64,000 nucleotides of DNA from Huintestinicola sp050874005 (GTDB lineage: Bacteria; Bacillota; Clostridia; Oscillospirales; Ruminococcaceae), in contig NZ_JBNMJV010000003.1 of the NCBI RefSeq assembly GCF_050874005.1, positions 48,188-112,187 on the forward strand, given 5' to 3'. A program made the translations under genes and the position numbers. The notes under the pieces were generated by a model. The model was not told the origin of the DNA. It saw nothing but the letters and a program-made list of their open reading frames with translations, and made no database searches. How positions within the stretch are numbered: the first letter of the stretch is position 1; each line of letters begins with the position of its first letter. Below are positions 10,532-19,459 of this stretch, piece by piece.

Positions 10532-12823
10532 TCATATCTCCTCAATGATAGGGAGTATCATAGGATTGCGCTTTGTTTTCATATAGATATAGTCGCTGAG
10601 GGAGTCTCTGAGACCCGACTTGATGCTGTTCCAGTCTCTCACGCCGCCGGACAGGCAGGACTCGAGAGTCTTTCTGAGGATATCCCTTGCAGCCTCCATC
10701 ATCTCCTCGTTTTCCCTCACGTAAACGAAGCCTCTTGAGAGAATGTCGGGACCTGCGAGAATGGTGCCGCTTTCGCTTTCAATGGTGGCGACCACAACGA
10801 TAAGACCGTCCTCCGCAAGATGCTTTCTGTCTCTGAGAACAATGGAGCCAACGTCGCCCACGCCCAGACCGTCCACAAGCACTCTGCCTGCCTGGACCTT
10901 GCCCGTAACGCCAATGTTAACGCCGTCAGTCTCGATAACATCACCAATAGAGCCGATTATAACATTGCTCTCGGGAATGCCCATAGAGTATGCAAGAGCA
11001 GCACTCTTTTTAAGGTGCTTGTACTCGCCGTGAACGGGAATGAAGAAACGGGGACGGGTGAGAGACATAATAAGCTTTATCTCCTCCTGACAAGCGTGAC
11101 CCGAAACGTGAACGTCATACATAGACTCGTAAATGACCTCAGCACCTGCTTTAAGCAGCTCGTTGACAACCTTTGTAACGTACTTCTCGTTTCCGGGGAT
11201 TGGGTTGGCGCTGATGATGATATAGTCCATCGGAGTAATGGTAACGCTTCTGTGCTCATTCATCGCCATTCTTGTAAGAGCGGACATAGGCTCGCCCTGA
11301 CTGCCTGTGGTGATGAGAACTATCTTCTCGGGGGGATACTTGTTCATCGTGTCAATGTCGATGATAACGCCCTCGGGAACGGAAAGGTAGCCAAGCTCCA
11401 TAGCGGTGGAAATAACGTTCAGCATACTTCTGCCGAAAACAGCCACCTTTCTGTCGCTGCTCACAGCCTTGTTGATTATCTGCTGAATGCGGTGAATGTT
11501 TGAAGCAAAGGTGGCAATGATTATCCTCTTGCCCTCAGCCTTAGCAAAAAGCTTTTCAAAGGATTCGCCCACAGTGCGCTCGGAAGCGGTGTGACCGGGT
11601 CTTTCCGCATTGGTGGAGTCGGACATAAGAGCGAGAACGCCCCTGTTTCCAAGCTCGCCGAACCTTGCCAGGTCGATAATGCCTCCCTCAATGGGAGTAA
11701 AGTCCACCTTGAAGTCGCCTGTGTGGATAACAATGCCCGCAGGTGTGTGGATAGCCAGACCCACAGCGTCGGGAATGGAGTGATTAACTCTTATGAATTC
11801 CACCGCCATACAGCCCATCTTGACAGTCTGACGGGGAGTAACAACATTGAGCTTAGCCTGTCCCATAAGGTTATGCTCCTTGAGCTTGCCCTCGATAAGA
11901 CCGATGGTAAGACGTGTAGCATAAACAGGAATGTTGCATTTTTTCAGAAGATAAGCAAGCGACCCGATGTGGTCCTCGTGACCGTGAGTAATAACGATAC
12001 CCCTTACCTTGGAGATGTTCTGCTCCACATAGGAAAAATCGGGGATAACAAGGTCAACGCCGGGCATATCGCTGTCGGGAAATGCAAGACCGCAGTCCAC
12101 AATGAACATATCATTGCCGCACTCAAAAACGGTCATATTCTTGCCGATCTCGTTGAGACCGCCAAGAGGGATAATTTTCAGAGGAGTGCGCTTTACCGCC
12201 CTGTGATTGGAGTGATAGCAGCCGAAGTCCTCCTGAGCAGGTACCTCGGGAACATTTTCCCCGGGAACGGCAGGGGGATTGTAGCTTCTGCGCTGATATC
12301 TGCTGCTTGACTGATATCTGCTTTCATCACGGTAGTTGTTTCTTGGATAGGATTTTTCGTAGCTTCTTTCAAAGGAGGTCTTTTCAAAAACGGAAGTATC
12401 GGCAGCAGGCTTGTCAGAGGTCTGCTCGGGTGATCTGTAGGGCTTGGTGTACTGCCTGTCATAGCTTCTGTTGTCATATGAGCGGTTATTGTAGCTTCTG
12501 TTATTGTTGTAATAGGGCTTGTTGTTATTGTAGTTTTTGTAAGGTCTGCGCTGCTCATAGGGACGGCTCTCGCCCTGAGAGTCCGACTGAGAAGCGGTAC
12601 GGGGAGCACCCGAGCTCTGCTGTCTGTCGAAGCTTTCGGGAGAAACTCCTCTGGGGGGGAGCATAGGTCTGCGCTGATTGTAGGTGCGCTTGTTGTTCTG
12701 ATAGCTGTTGTAGCGCCTGTTTTCGGAGGGAGCGGAGGTTTCTTTCCTCTCGCCCTTGGGAGCGATCTTTTCACCGTATTCGTTTACTGTGGGCTCATTT
12801 TCATTGTTTCGGTTTTCAGCCAA
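10532..12823 (-). CDS. rnj: Ribonuclease J with a long Asn/Arg/Tyr-rich N-terminal extension
   Basis: Metallo-beta-lactamase/beta-CASP ribonuclease, endo- and 5' exonuclease in mRNA decay. The catalytic core starts near residue 214 (PLKIIPLGGLNEIGKNM) with the zinc motif HGHEDH at 280-285, and ends with the C-terminal domain. Core length is normal (~550 residues) but the protein has 763. Residues 1-210 are low complexity, rich in N, R, Y, S and Q, with short repeats such as NNRSY, DNRSY and YDRQY, and no visible fold. The start is TTG 12823 with GAGGT 8 bases upstream; no earlier ATG fits. It is the first gene of the operon and follows a leader of about 540 nt. Confidence 0.93.
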   Translation of the reverse strand: MAENRNNENEPTVNEYGEKIAPKGERKETSAPSENRRYNSYQNNKRTYNQRRPMLPPRGVSPESFDRQQSSGAPRTASQSDSQGESRPYEQRRPYKNYNNNKPYYNNNRSYNNRSYDNRSYDRQYTKPYRSPEQTSDKPAADTSVFEKTSFERSYEKSYPRNNYRDESRYQSSSRYQRRSYNPPAVPGENVPEVPAQEDFGCYHSNHRAVKRTPLKIIPLGGLNEIGKNMTVFECGNDMFIVDCGLAFPDSDMPGVDLVIPDFSYVEQNISKVRGIVITHGHEDHIGSLAYLLKKCNIPVYATRLTIGLIEGKLKEHNLMGQAKLNVVTPRQTVKMGCMAVEFIRVNHSIPDAVGLAIHTPAGIVIHTGDFKVDFTPIEGGIIDLARFGELGNRGVLALMSDSTNAERPGHTASERTVGESFEKLFAKAEGKRIIIATFASNIHRIQQIINKAVSSDRKVAVFGRSMLNVISTAMELGYLSVPEGVIIDIDTMNKYPPEKIVLITTGSQGEPMSALTRMAMNEHRSVTITPMDYIIISANPIPGNEKYVTKVVNELLKAGAEVIYESMYDVHVSGHACQEEIKLIMSLTRPRFFIPVHGEYKHLKKSAALAYSMGIPESNVIIGSIGDVIETDGVNIGVTGKVQAGRVLVDGLGVGDVGSIVLRDRKHLAEDGLIVVVATIESESGTILAGPDILSRGFVYVRENEEMMEAARDILRKTLESCLSGGVRDWNSIKSGLRDSLSDYIYMKTKRNPMILPIIEEI

Positions 12824-13375
12824 TTTTGTTTACCTCATTTCATCAAATAATACCATTGTTTTCCCGATAAATTCTGCTTCGGGATCTGTGAATTGTAAAG
12901 TTATTGTGTGGACAAGCGCTTCGGAGAATATAATATTTTTATAATAAGCCGTCCCATAAAAATTAAGATCGTCTGTATTTATCCGAGTCCATATGCCTTT
13001 TAACGGCAAGCCCATTTTCGGCGGTAAGAGAAACAGACGGGAGCGTAAACGGCATTTTCTGTTTTTTGTAAGATCATTTGGGAATGTGAAAAAAAGAATT
13101 ACAGAATAAGCGGTATGCAGCAAGCCGCATAAACGGTATGGGGCAGGCCCCCTGCCTGCCGAAAAAATATCCGACCGTTCTTTTTCAAAACACAAGCGCC
13201 CGCTGATTTTCTGCCGTAAAAAAATTTCCGAAAGCGGCAGATGTATATTTTTTCCGTTTCACCCGACTATATCGGGCGGTATTCCTTTTGCGGCGCAATT
13301 TTCAAACATTTCAGCAACGTCCCAAAGACCGGGTAAACAGTCTCCGTGCGTGGTCCGAACACAATAATTAAAATT
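12824..13375 (-). ncRNA. Long leader of rnj, possible regulatory RNA
   Basis: No convincing gene lies between rnj and 13375. Transcripts from the promoter at 13376-13404 would carry ~540 nt before the rnj start. Hairpins are visible: ctgccg/cggcag (about 13211-13240), cccga/tcggg (13262-13275) and a GC-rich GGCAGG/CCTGCC element (about 13140-13165). I could not match it to a known riboswitch, tmRNA, RNase P, SRP or 6S consensus by eye. It may be a 5' leader through which RNase J controls its own mRNA, or an independent small RNA. Confidence 0.4.
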
Positions 13376-13404
13376 ATTATACCCCATCTGCGTCATATTG
13401 TCAA
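13376..13404 (-). promoter_or_regulatory. Sigma-A promoter proximal to rnj
   Basis: On the minus strand TTGACA (13399-13404) and TATAAT (13376-13381) are separated by exactly 17 bases. Both hexamers are consensus. Expected start of transcription is near 13369. Confidence 0.8.
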
Positions 13405-13473
13405 GACGAATTCTGTAAACTTATGGCGACAACTCAAAAAAATCTGCACCGCCCAAAATGGGGGATATAACAT

Positions 13474-13502
13474 ATTATAGCACATTTGTATCTATTTGTC
13501 AA
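13474..13502 (-). promoter_or_regulatory. Second, upstream sigma-A promoter of rnj
   Basis: TTGACA (13497-13502), 17-base spacer, TATAAT (13474-13479) on the minus strand. About 20 bases into the expected RNA a short CCCA/TGGG stem is followed by GCAGATTTTTTT (about 13434-13465), which could act as a weak attenuator between the two promoters. Confidence 0.8.
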
Positions 13503-13550
13503 GTGGTTTTAGAAAATTTGTTTTATTATACAAAGCCTTTCGGACAAACG

Positions 13551-13590
13551 GAAAAAATATCCGGAAAAGAATGCACTCTTTTCCGGGTAT
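13551..13590 (-). terminator. Intrinsic terminator after the MATE gene
   Basis: A 10-bp stem (13561-13570 with 13577-13586, 6-nt loop) is followed on the minus strand by ATATTTTTTC. It separates the upstream membrane-protein operon from the rnj promoters. Confidence 0.8.
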
Positions 13591-13598
13591 AAAGTCTA

Positions 13599-14936
13599 TT
13601 ATGTTTTTCTGCTGTTCGACAAAGCCTTCCGGATAAAGATAATGCCCGTAATATCCGCCAGCACCCACCCGATAGGCACAGCCCACCATATCCCTTTTAC
13701 CCCGATAAATGGAACAGGCGAAAGCACATAAGCCAGCAGCACTCTCGTGCCAAGGGAAATCACCGTCAGTATCAGAGCCATTTCGGGCTTTTCTATACCT
13801 CTGTAAAAGCCGTACAGCAAAAACAGTATCCCAATGCCTATGTAAAAGCTGCCCTCAATGCGCAGATATCCCACGCCGATGCTAATGATATCCGTCTCCT
13901 CAGCCCTCACAAATATCTGCATAAGGCAGGTCGCAAGGAAAAAAATAATGACCGAAACGCCCAGACAAAAGACGGAGGATATCTTCACAGCCTTGCGAAG
14001 ACCCTCTTTCACTCTGTCCTGCTTACCGCCGCCGTGATTTTGTGAAATGAAAAGGGAGAAAGCATTGCCGAATTCCTGCGCAGGCATATACGCAAAGGAG
14101 TCTATCTTCACAGCCGCCGCAAAAGCCGCCATAACAGCCGTGCCGAAGCTGTTCACAAGCCCCTGTATCATCAGAATGCCGAAATTCATCACCGACTGCT
14201 GAATGCAGGCGCCGAAGGAGTGACGCATCACTTCCGAAAGGGTCTTTCTGTCGGTTTTCACTTCATTCCTTTTCGGGAGAAGCCAAGTTTCCTTTATTAG
14301 CACATAAGCACTAAGCCCGATACCCGAAACAGCCTGAGCAATGACCGTAGCCAGCGCCGCCCCCTTTATTCCCATTCCGAAGCAGACCACGAACAGGATA
14401 TCGAGCAGGATATTTATGACCGCCGCCGCCCCGAGAAACCACAGAGGTATCACCGAATTACCAACCGAGCGAAGCAGGAACGCAGAAAAGTTATACAGAA
14501 AAACAAAGAACACTCCGAAGAAAATTACCCACACATATTCTCTCATCGCCCCGTAAATATCCCGGGGTACGCTCAGAATATGTAAAATAATGTCAATTCC
14601 CCCGAAGATAAGCCCGTTTACAATAACCGTAAACGCTCCGATGAACAGGAAGGAAACGGCAATGCTGTTTCTGAGCTGTACCCTGTCATTCCTGCCGAAC
14701 CAAACGGAAAAAACGCTGCCGCTGCCCATACACAGCCCGATAATAACGGAGGTTATGAAGGTCATAAGTGTGTATGCGGAGCCTACCGCCGCAAGTGCCC
14801 CCGAGCCTAAGAATTTTCCCACAATAAACGAATCGGCAATGTTATAGCATTGCTGCAGCAGATTTCCGAGTATCATCGGATAAGCAAACAGCAGCAAAGC
14901 TTTTGTAACATTGCCCTCAGTCAAGTCCTTTGTCAT
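13599..14936 (-). CDS. MATE family multidrug/cation efflux transporter
   Basis: 445 residues with about 12 transmembrane helices and the MATE start TEGNVTKALLLFAYPMILGNLLQQCYNIADSFIVG. MATE proteins export cationic compounds using a sodium or proton gradient; the substrate cannot be read from sequence. Its start overlaps the end of the DUF4321 gene by 4 bases, so it is co-transcribed as the last gene of the operon, and a terminator follows. Confidence 0.92.
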   Translation of the reverse strand: MTKDLTEGNVTKALLLFAYPMILGNLLQQCYNIADSFIVGKFLGSGALAAVGSAYTLMTFITSVIIGLCMGSGSVFSVWFGRNDRVQLRNSIAVSFLFIGAFTVIVNGLIFGGIDIILHILSVPRDIYGAMREYVWVIFFGVFFVFLYNFSAFLLRSVGNSVIPLWFLGAAAVINILLDILFVVCFGMGIKGAALATVIAQAVSGIGLSAYVLIKETWLLPKRNEVKTDRKTLSEVMRHSFGACIQQSVMNFGILMIQGLVNSFGTAVMAAFAAAVKIDSFAYMPAQEFGNAFSLFISQNHGGGKQDRVKEGLRKAVKISSVFCLGVSVIIFFLATCLMQIFVRAEETDIISIGVGYLRIEGSFYIGIGILFLLYGFYRGIEKPEMALILTVISLGTRVLLAYVLSPVPFIGVKGIWWAVPIGWVLADITGIIFIRKALSNSRKT

Positions 14937-15208
14937 AACCCCTTACACGTCTTGTTATAAGCGATAAGCGCCGCAATGACGCAGATTATCTGAGCGGCAT
15001 TCACCGAAAGGGTGAAGCCGAATGCCAGTTTGAAAACAATAAGGTCGAGGATAACGGGCGCACCCGTGTCAATGCCCACCGACATATCATAGGCAAGCCA
15101 GCCCAGATACGGCACACCGCTGCACACCCTTGCAATGACCGTGCCTAAAACTATGCCTGCCAGCAGAAAAAACAGAAAAGCGATAGTCCTCTTGAAATTT
15201 TCCTTCAT
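14933..15208 (-). CDS. DUF4321 small membrane protein
   Basis: 91 residues with two hydrophobic segments (TIAFLFFLLAGIVLGTVIARV and LAFGFTLSVNAAQIICVIAAL). The pattern of a short loop containing a DLIVFKLAFGF-like stretch before the second helix matches the DUF4321 family, common in Clostridia and of unknown function. ATG 15208 is preceded by AGGGAA; an upstream TTG at 15229 lacks a ribosome binding site. It overlaps the MATE gene. Confidence 0.75.
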   Translation of the reverse strand: MKENFKRTIAFLFFLLAGIVLGTVIARVCSGVPYLGWLAYDMSVGIDTGAPVILDLIVFKLAFGFTLSVNAAQIICVIAALIAYNKTCKGL

Positions 15209-15241
15209 CAGTTCCCTACATCCTTTCAAGGGGGTCTGCTC

Positions 15242-17305
15242 TCAGACTATCCCTCTGTAGTAAAGTCCCCGTGTGAATTTTCCCTCGGGGCTGTCCCGGC
15301 GGATATACCGCTTTATGACCTCTTCCGCCTGCTTCGGCGGCATATCTCCCATATCAAGAAGAGCGAAAGCAGCACCTCTGAACTCGGAAAGCCTGTCCGA
15401 TGTCTCGAGAATATCGCAGTTTCTGATACGGGCGTATTTTTTGCTGTCACATTCAACGGGAAATTTCCTGCCCGTCCTGTCGGTAATAGCACCCGTACAG
15501 CCCTTGCAGCCTGCCTGCGCACGAATGGGGCAGTTCCGTGTTATCATCAGAGGGAGCCTGCCGTAGGCGTAAAAGCCTGTGGGAACAGCTTTTCCGAGAG
15601 CGGAAAACTGCGCCGCTTTAAGCTCAAATGAGGCGGTGATATCACATAAGCCAAGCTCCGCAAACCTCTTTACGGCATATGAGTTTGTGACATTAAGCCC
15701 CGTGCCCCCGTGAATGTGAACATCGCCCAGCTCATTCAGCACACCCATATGTGTGAAATTTCCGCATACAAGATCCGTAAAGCCCTTTGCTTTAAGTTCG
15801 GAGAGCTCACGTAAAAGCCCCTCCTCATCGGTAACGATATCGGGGAGCGACACAGCGATTTTCCCCTGCGGAATATCATCGGGAAGACCTTTGCAGATGT
15901 TAACGGGTGCAATGACCATTTCCGCATATTCTGCTGCCATTCGGACAGTATCAACATTGCTTGACATCACACGAATGGCAGGCTCGCCTTTATCATTTCG
16001 TGAAATGACTTTCCCGGGTGTAAAGTCCCTGATATCATAACGTGGAGTGTTCTTCTCCACAGTCAGCCTGTCGCATTCGGAGACCGCTTCTCTCCGCAGC
16101 CTGTTAAGCTCCGAAGCAGGGAGAGTGATACCCTCGTCAATGCTGCATTTAATGCCTGTCAGCTCATATCGTGTGCCCCCAAGCTTAGAAAGCTGCTTTG
16201 TCACATCATCGGGGGAAAGACTTCTGTTTCTTGCGGCTTCGGGTATCATACCGCATATCTCTCCGCAGATATCACCCGAGGAGAAACGCAGAGACGAGGG
16301 CTTTCCCGCTTCTGCGGAAAACTCAAAGCTTATGCCGCCGCTTTTCCTCTCGTCCTTATACATAGCGGCAAGCTCGGGCAGCACCCTGTCGGCGGAGACC
16401 ACGTCCTCCTTCCGCCTGTGACCGAACATTTCCTTGCCCGTTTTCCCCGTAAGATATCCGTCAGTAAAGCCGCTTCGGGAGAAGACAGCTTCAAGCCTTG
16501 CGGTGTCCTCGGAAATATCGGTTTCCCCGTCGGCAGCTTTGCGTACAGCGATAACTGCCGCCGCCACATATTCGGGTCTTTTCATACGTCCTTCTATCTT
16601 GAAAGAAGCGCAGCCTGCCTCTGTAAGCTCACCGATATGGCTCACAAGGGACATATCCTTAAGGGACAGCGCATAATACTCCTCTTTGCCGAAAGAGGAA
16701 AAGGGCAGCCTGCACGCCTGGGCGCACTGCCCCCTGTTAGCGCTTCTTGAGCCGATAAGAGCGCTCATATAGCATTGCCCCGAAAGACACATACATTGTG
16801 CCCCGTGAACAAAAACCTCCGTCTCAACGCCCGTATCGCAGATTTTGCGTATCTCTGAAAGAGACAGCTCTCTTGCGGGAACGATCCTGCAAAAGCCTGC
16901 CTTTTCCGCAGCCTTAGCACCCAGAGGAGTGTGAACGGTCATCTGGGTAGAGCCGTGACGGGGCATAGAGGGAACTGCCGCAGCCGCAAGGTATGCCCCG
17001 CCTATATCCTGTATGATAAGCCCGTCAACGCCTGCTTCTGCGCTGAGCCTTACCTCTTTGCAGAACTCCTCCGCCTCGCTGTCAAATATGACCGTGTTCA
17101 TCGCACGATATATTTTCACCCCGTGCAAATGACAGTATTTTACGGCAGCTTTCAGCTCCTCGTCCGAAAAATTGACGGCGTTCGCTCTGGCGGAAAAAAG
17201 CTTTCCGCCCGCATAAACTCCGTCAGCGCCGCACCTTACAGCGGCATAAACGCTTTCGAGACTGCCTGCGGGAGCAAGCACCTCGGGCTTTCCTGTTTTA
17301 TTCAT
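15242..17305 (-). CDS. U32 family peptidase-like protein, RlhA type
   Basis: 687 residues. The U32 core begins KPEVLAPAGSLESVYAAVRCGADGVYAGG, and the family signature with cysteines is EVFVHGAQCMCLSGQCYMSALIGSRSANRGQCAQACRLPF, including the C-x9-C and C-x3-C arrangement around 175-200. Two further cysteines follow at about 585-605 (NCPIRAQAGCKGC). Length and the DUF3656-like middle match RlhA, which hydroxylates a 23S rRNA cytidine in Escherichia coli together with prephenate-derived chemistry; other U32 proteins modify tRNA or act as collagenase. RNA hydroxylation is the best guess. It lies 6 bases after the zapA-like gene. Confidence 0.85.
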   Translation of the reverse strand: MNKTGKPEVLAPAGSLESVYAAVRCGADGVYAGGKLFSARANAVNFSDEELKAAVKYCHLHGVKIYRAMNTVIFDSEAEEFCKEVRLSAEAGVDGLIIQDIGGAYLAAAAVPSMPRHGSTQMTVHTPLGAKAAEKAGFCRIVPARELSLSEIRKICDTGVETEVFVHGAQCMCLSGQCYMSALIGSRSANRGQCAQACRLPFSSFGKEEYYALSLKDMSLVSHIGELTEAGCASFKIEGRMKRPEYVAAAVIAVRKAADGETDISEDTARLEAVFSRSGFTDGYLTGKTGKEMFGHRRKEDVVSADRVLPELAAMYKDERKSGGISFEFSAEAGKPSSLRFSSGDICGEICGMIPEAARNRSLSPDDVTKQLSKLGGTRYELTGIKCSIDEGITLPASELNRLRREAVSECDRLTVEKNTPRYDIRDFTPGKVISRNDKGEPAIRVMSSNVDTVRMAAEYAEMVIAPVNICKGLPDDIPQGKIAVSLPDIVTDEEGLLRELSELKAKGFTDLVCGNFTHMGVLNELGDVHIHGGTGLNVTNSYAVKRFAELGLCDITASFELKAAQFSALGKAVPTGFYAYGRLPLMITRNCPIRAQAGCKGCTGAITDRTGRKFPVECDSKKYARIRNCDILETSDRLSEFRGAAFALLDMGDMPPKQAEEVIKRYIRRDSPEGKFTRGLYYRGIV

Positions 17306-17311
17306 AGGTTT

Positions 17312-18091
17312 TTAACGCCTTTTCTTTCTGCTTTTCCTGTTCTGAGGGGGCGGTGTCACGTCATCATTTTGTGTATTACCGCCATCATTCTGAGCTTCTG
17401 CGCCTGCTCCTCCGTCAGTCCCTCCGTGTTCGCCGCTATCCTGTGTTTCTGTGCCTTTACTGGCGTCTGAGCCGCATTCGGCAGTCTGGGCGGGAGCTTT
17501 CTTTGATGTTTCTTCCGGTTTCACAGTCTCCGAGGACTTTGCAGGCTCTTCGGGCTTATCCTCGGGCTGAGCCGTATCCTTTTCGGGAGCGGTCTCCACG
17601 GACTTGTTCTCGGAAGACTTATCTTCCGCAGCAGGTTCGGAAACCGTCTCGGGAACATTCTCCTCCGCATAAATTGTCACCGCAGGAGAGATGGTGTTTT
17701 CAAGAACAAGCTGCTCGCACTCGTAGCTGGGACGCTTTTTCAGCTCCTTTATCTCCTTTTCGAGAGCGGCAATTTTCTCCTCGAGAGCCTTGTTTTTGTC
17801 CGCAAGCTTTTCCTTTTCTTTGCGTGCCTTTGCAGTCTCCTCCACGTAGGATTTGATCTGAGTGCGGACGTTCTCAATGCTGTCCGCAGCCTTCTGAGCC
17901 TCGTCAAGAGAGGTGAGGGCAACAAATACGGCGGCATTCTGCACACCGAAATTGGGCTTAGCCTTGACTAAGTCGCCGATCTCCTTGTCCACACGCTTTG
18001 CAAGGGAAATGAGATAATCGGGGGTCTCGTCCGTCTGGAGATTGTACTCCATTCCGCAGATCGTGACCGTAACCTTGTTTACAATGTTCAT
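17312..18091 (-). CDS. zapA: Cell division protein ZapA-like, with long disordered C-terminal tail
   Basis: 259 residues. The first ~95 residues are a ZapA domain (KVTVTICGMEYNLQTDETPDYLISLAKRVDKEI and FVALTSLDEAQKA), followed by a coiled coil of Lys/Glu heptads to about 125. The remaining ~130 residues are a Pro/Glu/Ser/Thr/Gly-rich low-complexity tail ending in KSRKKRR. ZapA binds and bundles FtsZ; ordinary ZapA has only 85-110 residues, so the tail is unusual. AAAGGAAC precedes the ATG. Confidence 0.82.
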   Translation of the reverse strand: MNIVNKVTVTICGMEYNLQTDETPDYLISLAKRVDKEIGDLVKAKPNFGVQNAAVFVALTSLDEAQKAADSIENVRTQIKSYVEETAKARKEKEKLADKNKALEEKIAALEKEIKELKKRPSYECEQLVLENTISPAVTIYAEENVPETVSEPAAEDKSSENKSVETAPEKDTAQPEDKPEEPAKSSETVKPEETSKKAPAQTAECGSDASKGTETQDSGEHGGTDGGAGAEAQNDGGNTQNDDVTPPPQNRKSRKKRR

Positions 18092-18175
18092 TTGTCCGTT
18101 CCTTTCGGCATTTATTTTTACATCTATATGTATTATACATCACTTACGGATAAATTTCAATACGGTAAAATGGAT

Positions 18176-19162
18176 TTATTTATCCTCATCGGCAATACCT
18201 ATCCCAAGCTCCGAAGTGTCAAGCCTGTCCATATCCTTTTTCGGCTCGGGATAAGGCTCCTCGGGGGTTTTAGGCTCTTCCCTGCGCACAGGACTGCCGA
18301 AAAATTCATCTGCGTCCGTGGGCTGTTTTAGCCTGCTCATTTCCTCCATAAGTCTTGCAGACTCTCCGCCGTCGGCAGGAGAGGAAACGCTGCCCGAAGC
18401 GGTGGTATTTCCGAAATTGCCCGTCCGGGGCGCATTGCCGTTAACGGGAGTATAAGCGGTGTAGGGCTGGGGCTGCGGCATGACCTGAACGGCCTCGCTT
18501 TGGCGTGTTCTGATATAAAGGAATATCATAATGCCGATGCCTGCAAGACCTATAATAGTAATGGTAATGCTGAAATTCATACTTCTGCCCACAGCCTCCG
18601 CCGAGTGTTCGGTTATGACATAGGGGCATATCATATCCTCATAATCCGCCCTTGTGCCGTCCACACCGTCGTTTGTGAGCCAGTCGTAAAGGTATTCCTC
18701 TATCTCTCCGTCAAGCCTTGAGACCTTTCCCTGTATGGGAAACTCGTTCCATACATCGGGTTCCTCGCCTGTGTCCTGATAATTCCAGGTCTGCTCCATA
18801 AGAAGCTCGGCGTTTTTTACTCCTGCCGCAGTTTTTATCTCAAGAGTGATAAACTTAGGCATATCCGAGTCAAAGCTGCCCGTTAGGGGAATGAGATAAT
18901 AGTGGGAGGTAACGTGGGAATTGCTCTTTATGCCCAAAGTTTCATTATAGCTTTCCTCGTATGCAAATTCGCCGTAGACCTCAAAAACATCTCCCTCCAC
19001 GAATTTGCCCTTGTAAAACTCGCTGTCCGAAAGAAAGTTGAAATCGTCAAGCCCCTTGTTTATCTGCTGCTGCTGTTTCGATGAGGTGATCATACCTCCT
19101 GCCCCTGCAAAAAGCATTACCGCAAAAATAATTACAGCATTTAACCGGTGTTGCTTTCTCAT
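18176..19162 (-). CDS. Two-helix membrane protein of unknown function
   Basis: 328 residues from ATG 19162, or 334 from ATG 19180. A transmembrane segment lies near residues 8-24, then a ~170-residue probably extracytoplasmic domain (VEGDVFEVYGEFAYEES, TSHYYLIPLTGSFDSDMPKFITLEIKT), a second helix at about 197-217 (SITITIIGLAGIGIMIFLYI) and a ~105-residue Pro/Gly/Glu-rich cytoplasmic tail. I do not recognise the family with certainty. A GGGGG stretch just before ATG 19162 favours that start. It is the first gene of the operon with zapA. Confidence 0.75.
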   Translation of the reverse strand: MRKQHRLNAVIIFAVMLFAGAGGMITSSKQQQQINKGLDDFNFLSDSEFYKGKFVEGDVFEVYGEFAYEESYNETLGIKSNSHVTSHYYLIPLTGSFDSDMPKFITLEIKTAAGVKNAELLMEQTWNYQDTGEEPDVWNEFPIQGKVSRLDGEIEEYLYDWLTNDGVDGTRADYEDMICPYVITEHSAEAVGRSMNFSITITIIGLAGIGIMIFLYIRTRQSEAVQVMPQPQPYTAYTPVNGNAPRTGNFGNTTASGSVSSPADGGESARLMEEMSRLKQPTDADEFFGSPVRREEPKTPEEPYPEPKKDMDRLDTSELGIGIADEDK

Positions 19163-19218
19163 AATGTAATGTACCCCCATAAGATCTGATTTTTCGTCTG
19201 ATTTCCCATTTTAATCTG

Positions 19219-19247
19219 ATTATAATACAATACATCTTTTTTGTCAA
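19219..19247 (-). promoter_or_regulatory. Sigma-A promoter of the 13.6-19.2 kb operon
   Basis: TTGACA (19242-19247), 17-base spacer and TATAAT (19219-19224) on the minus strand, just upstream of the membrane-protein gene. Confidence 0.8.
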
Positions 19248-19412
19248 GGAAAAATGGATTTGTCATCTGTCGGACAATTTCCCGACCTGCGCCGACGGAC
19301 TTCGGAAAATTTATTTCCACAATAAGCTTTTTCGGGAGATATCTACGTTTTTCCCTAAATGGAAAATTAGATTTATTGCGCCCTTATGACCTTTTTCGCC
19401 CTATCGTAAGCG

Positions 19413-19418
19413 TATAAT
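19413..19418 (+). promoter_or_regulatory. Possible -10 element of spoIIE
   Basis: TATAAT lies 42 bases before the spoIIE start with no good -35 at 17 bases. Spo0A-dependent spoIIE promoters in Bacillus have unusually spaced elements. A TGTCGGACAA sequence at about 19267-19276 is one mismatch from a 0A box core. Both points are tentative. The stretch 19248-19412 shows nothing else. Confidence 0.3.
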
Positions 19419-19459
19419 CGGAATATATATCCCGTGAAAAAGAAAGGAAGAGAAAAAGT

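Noticed and set aside
12830..13195. Open frame of 121 codons on the minus strand before rnj
   Set aside because: No ribosome binding site, no recognisable protein features, and it lies in the structured rnj leader.
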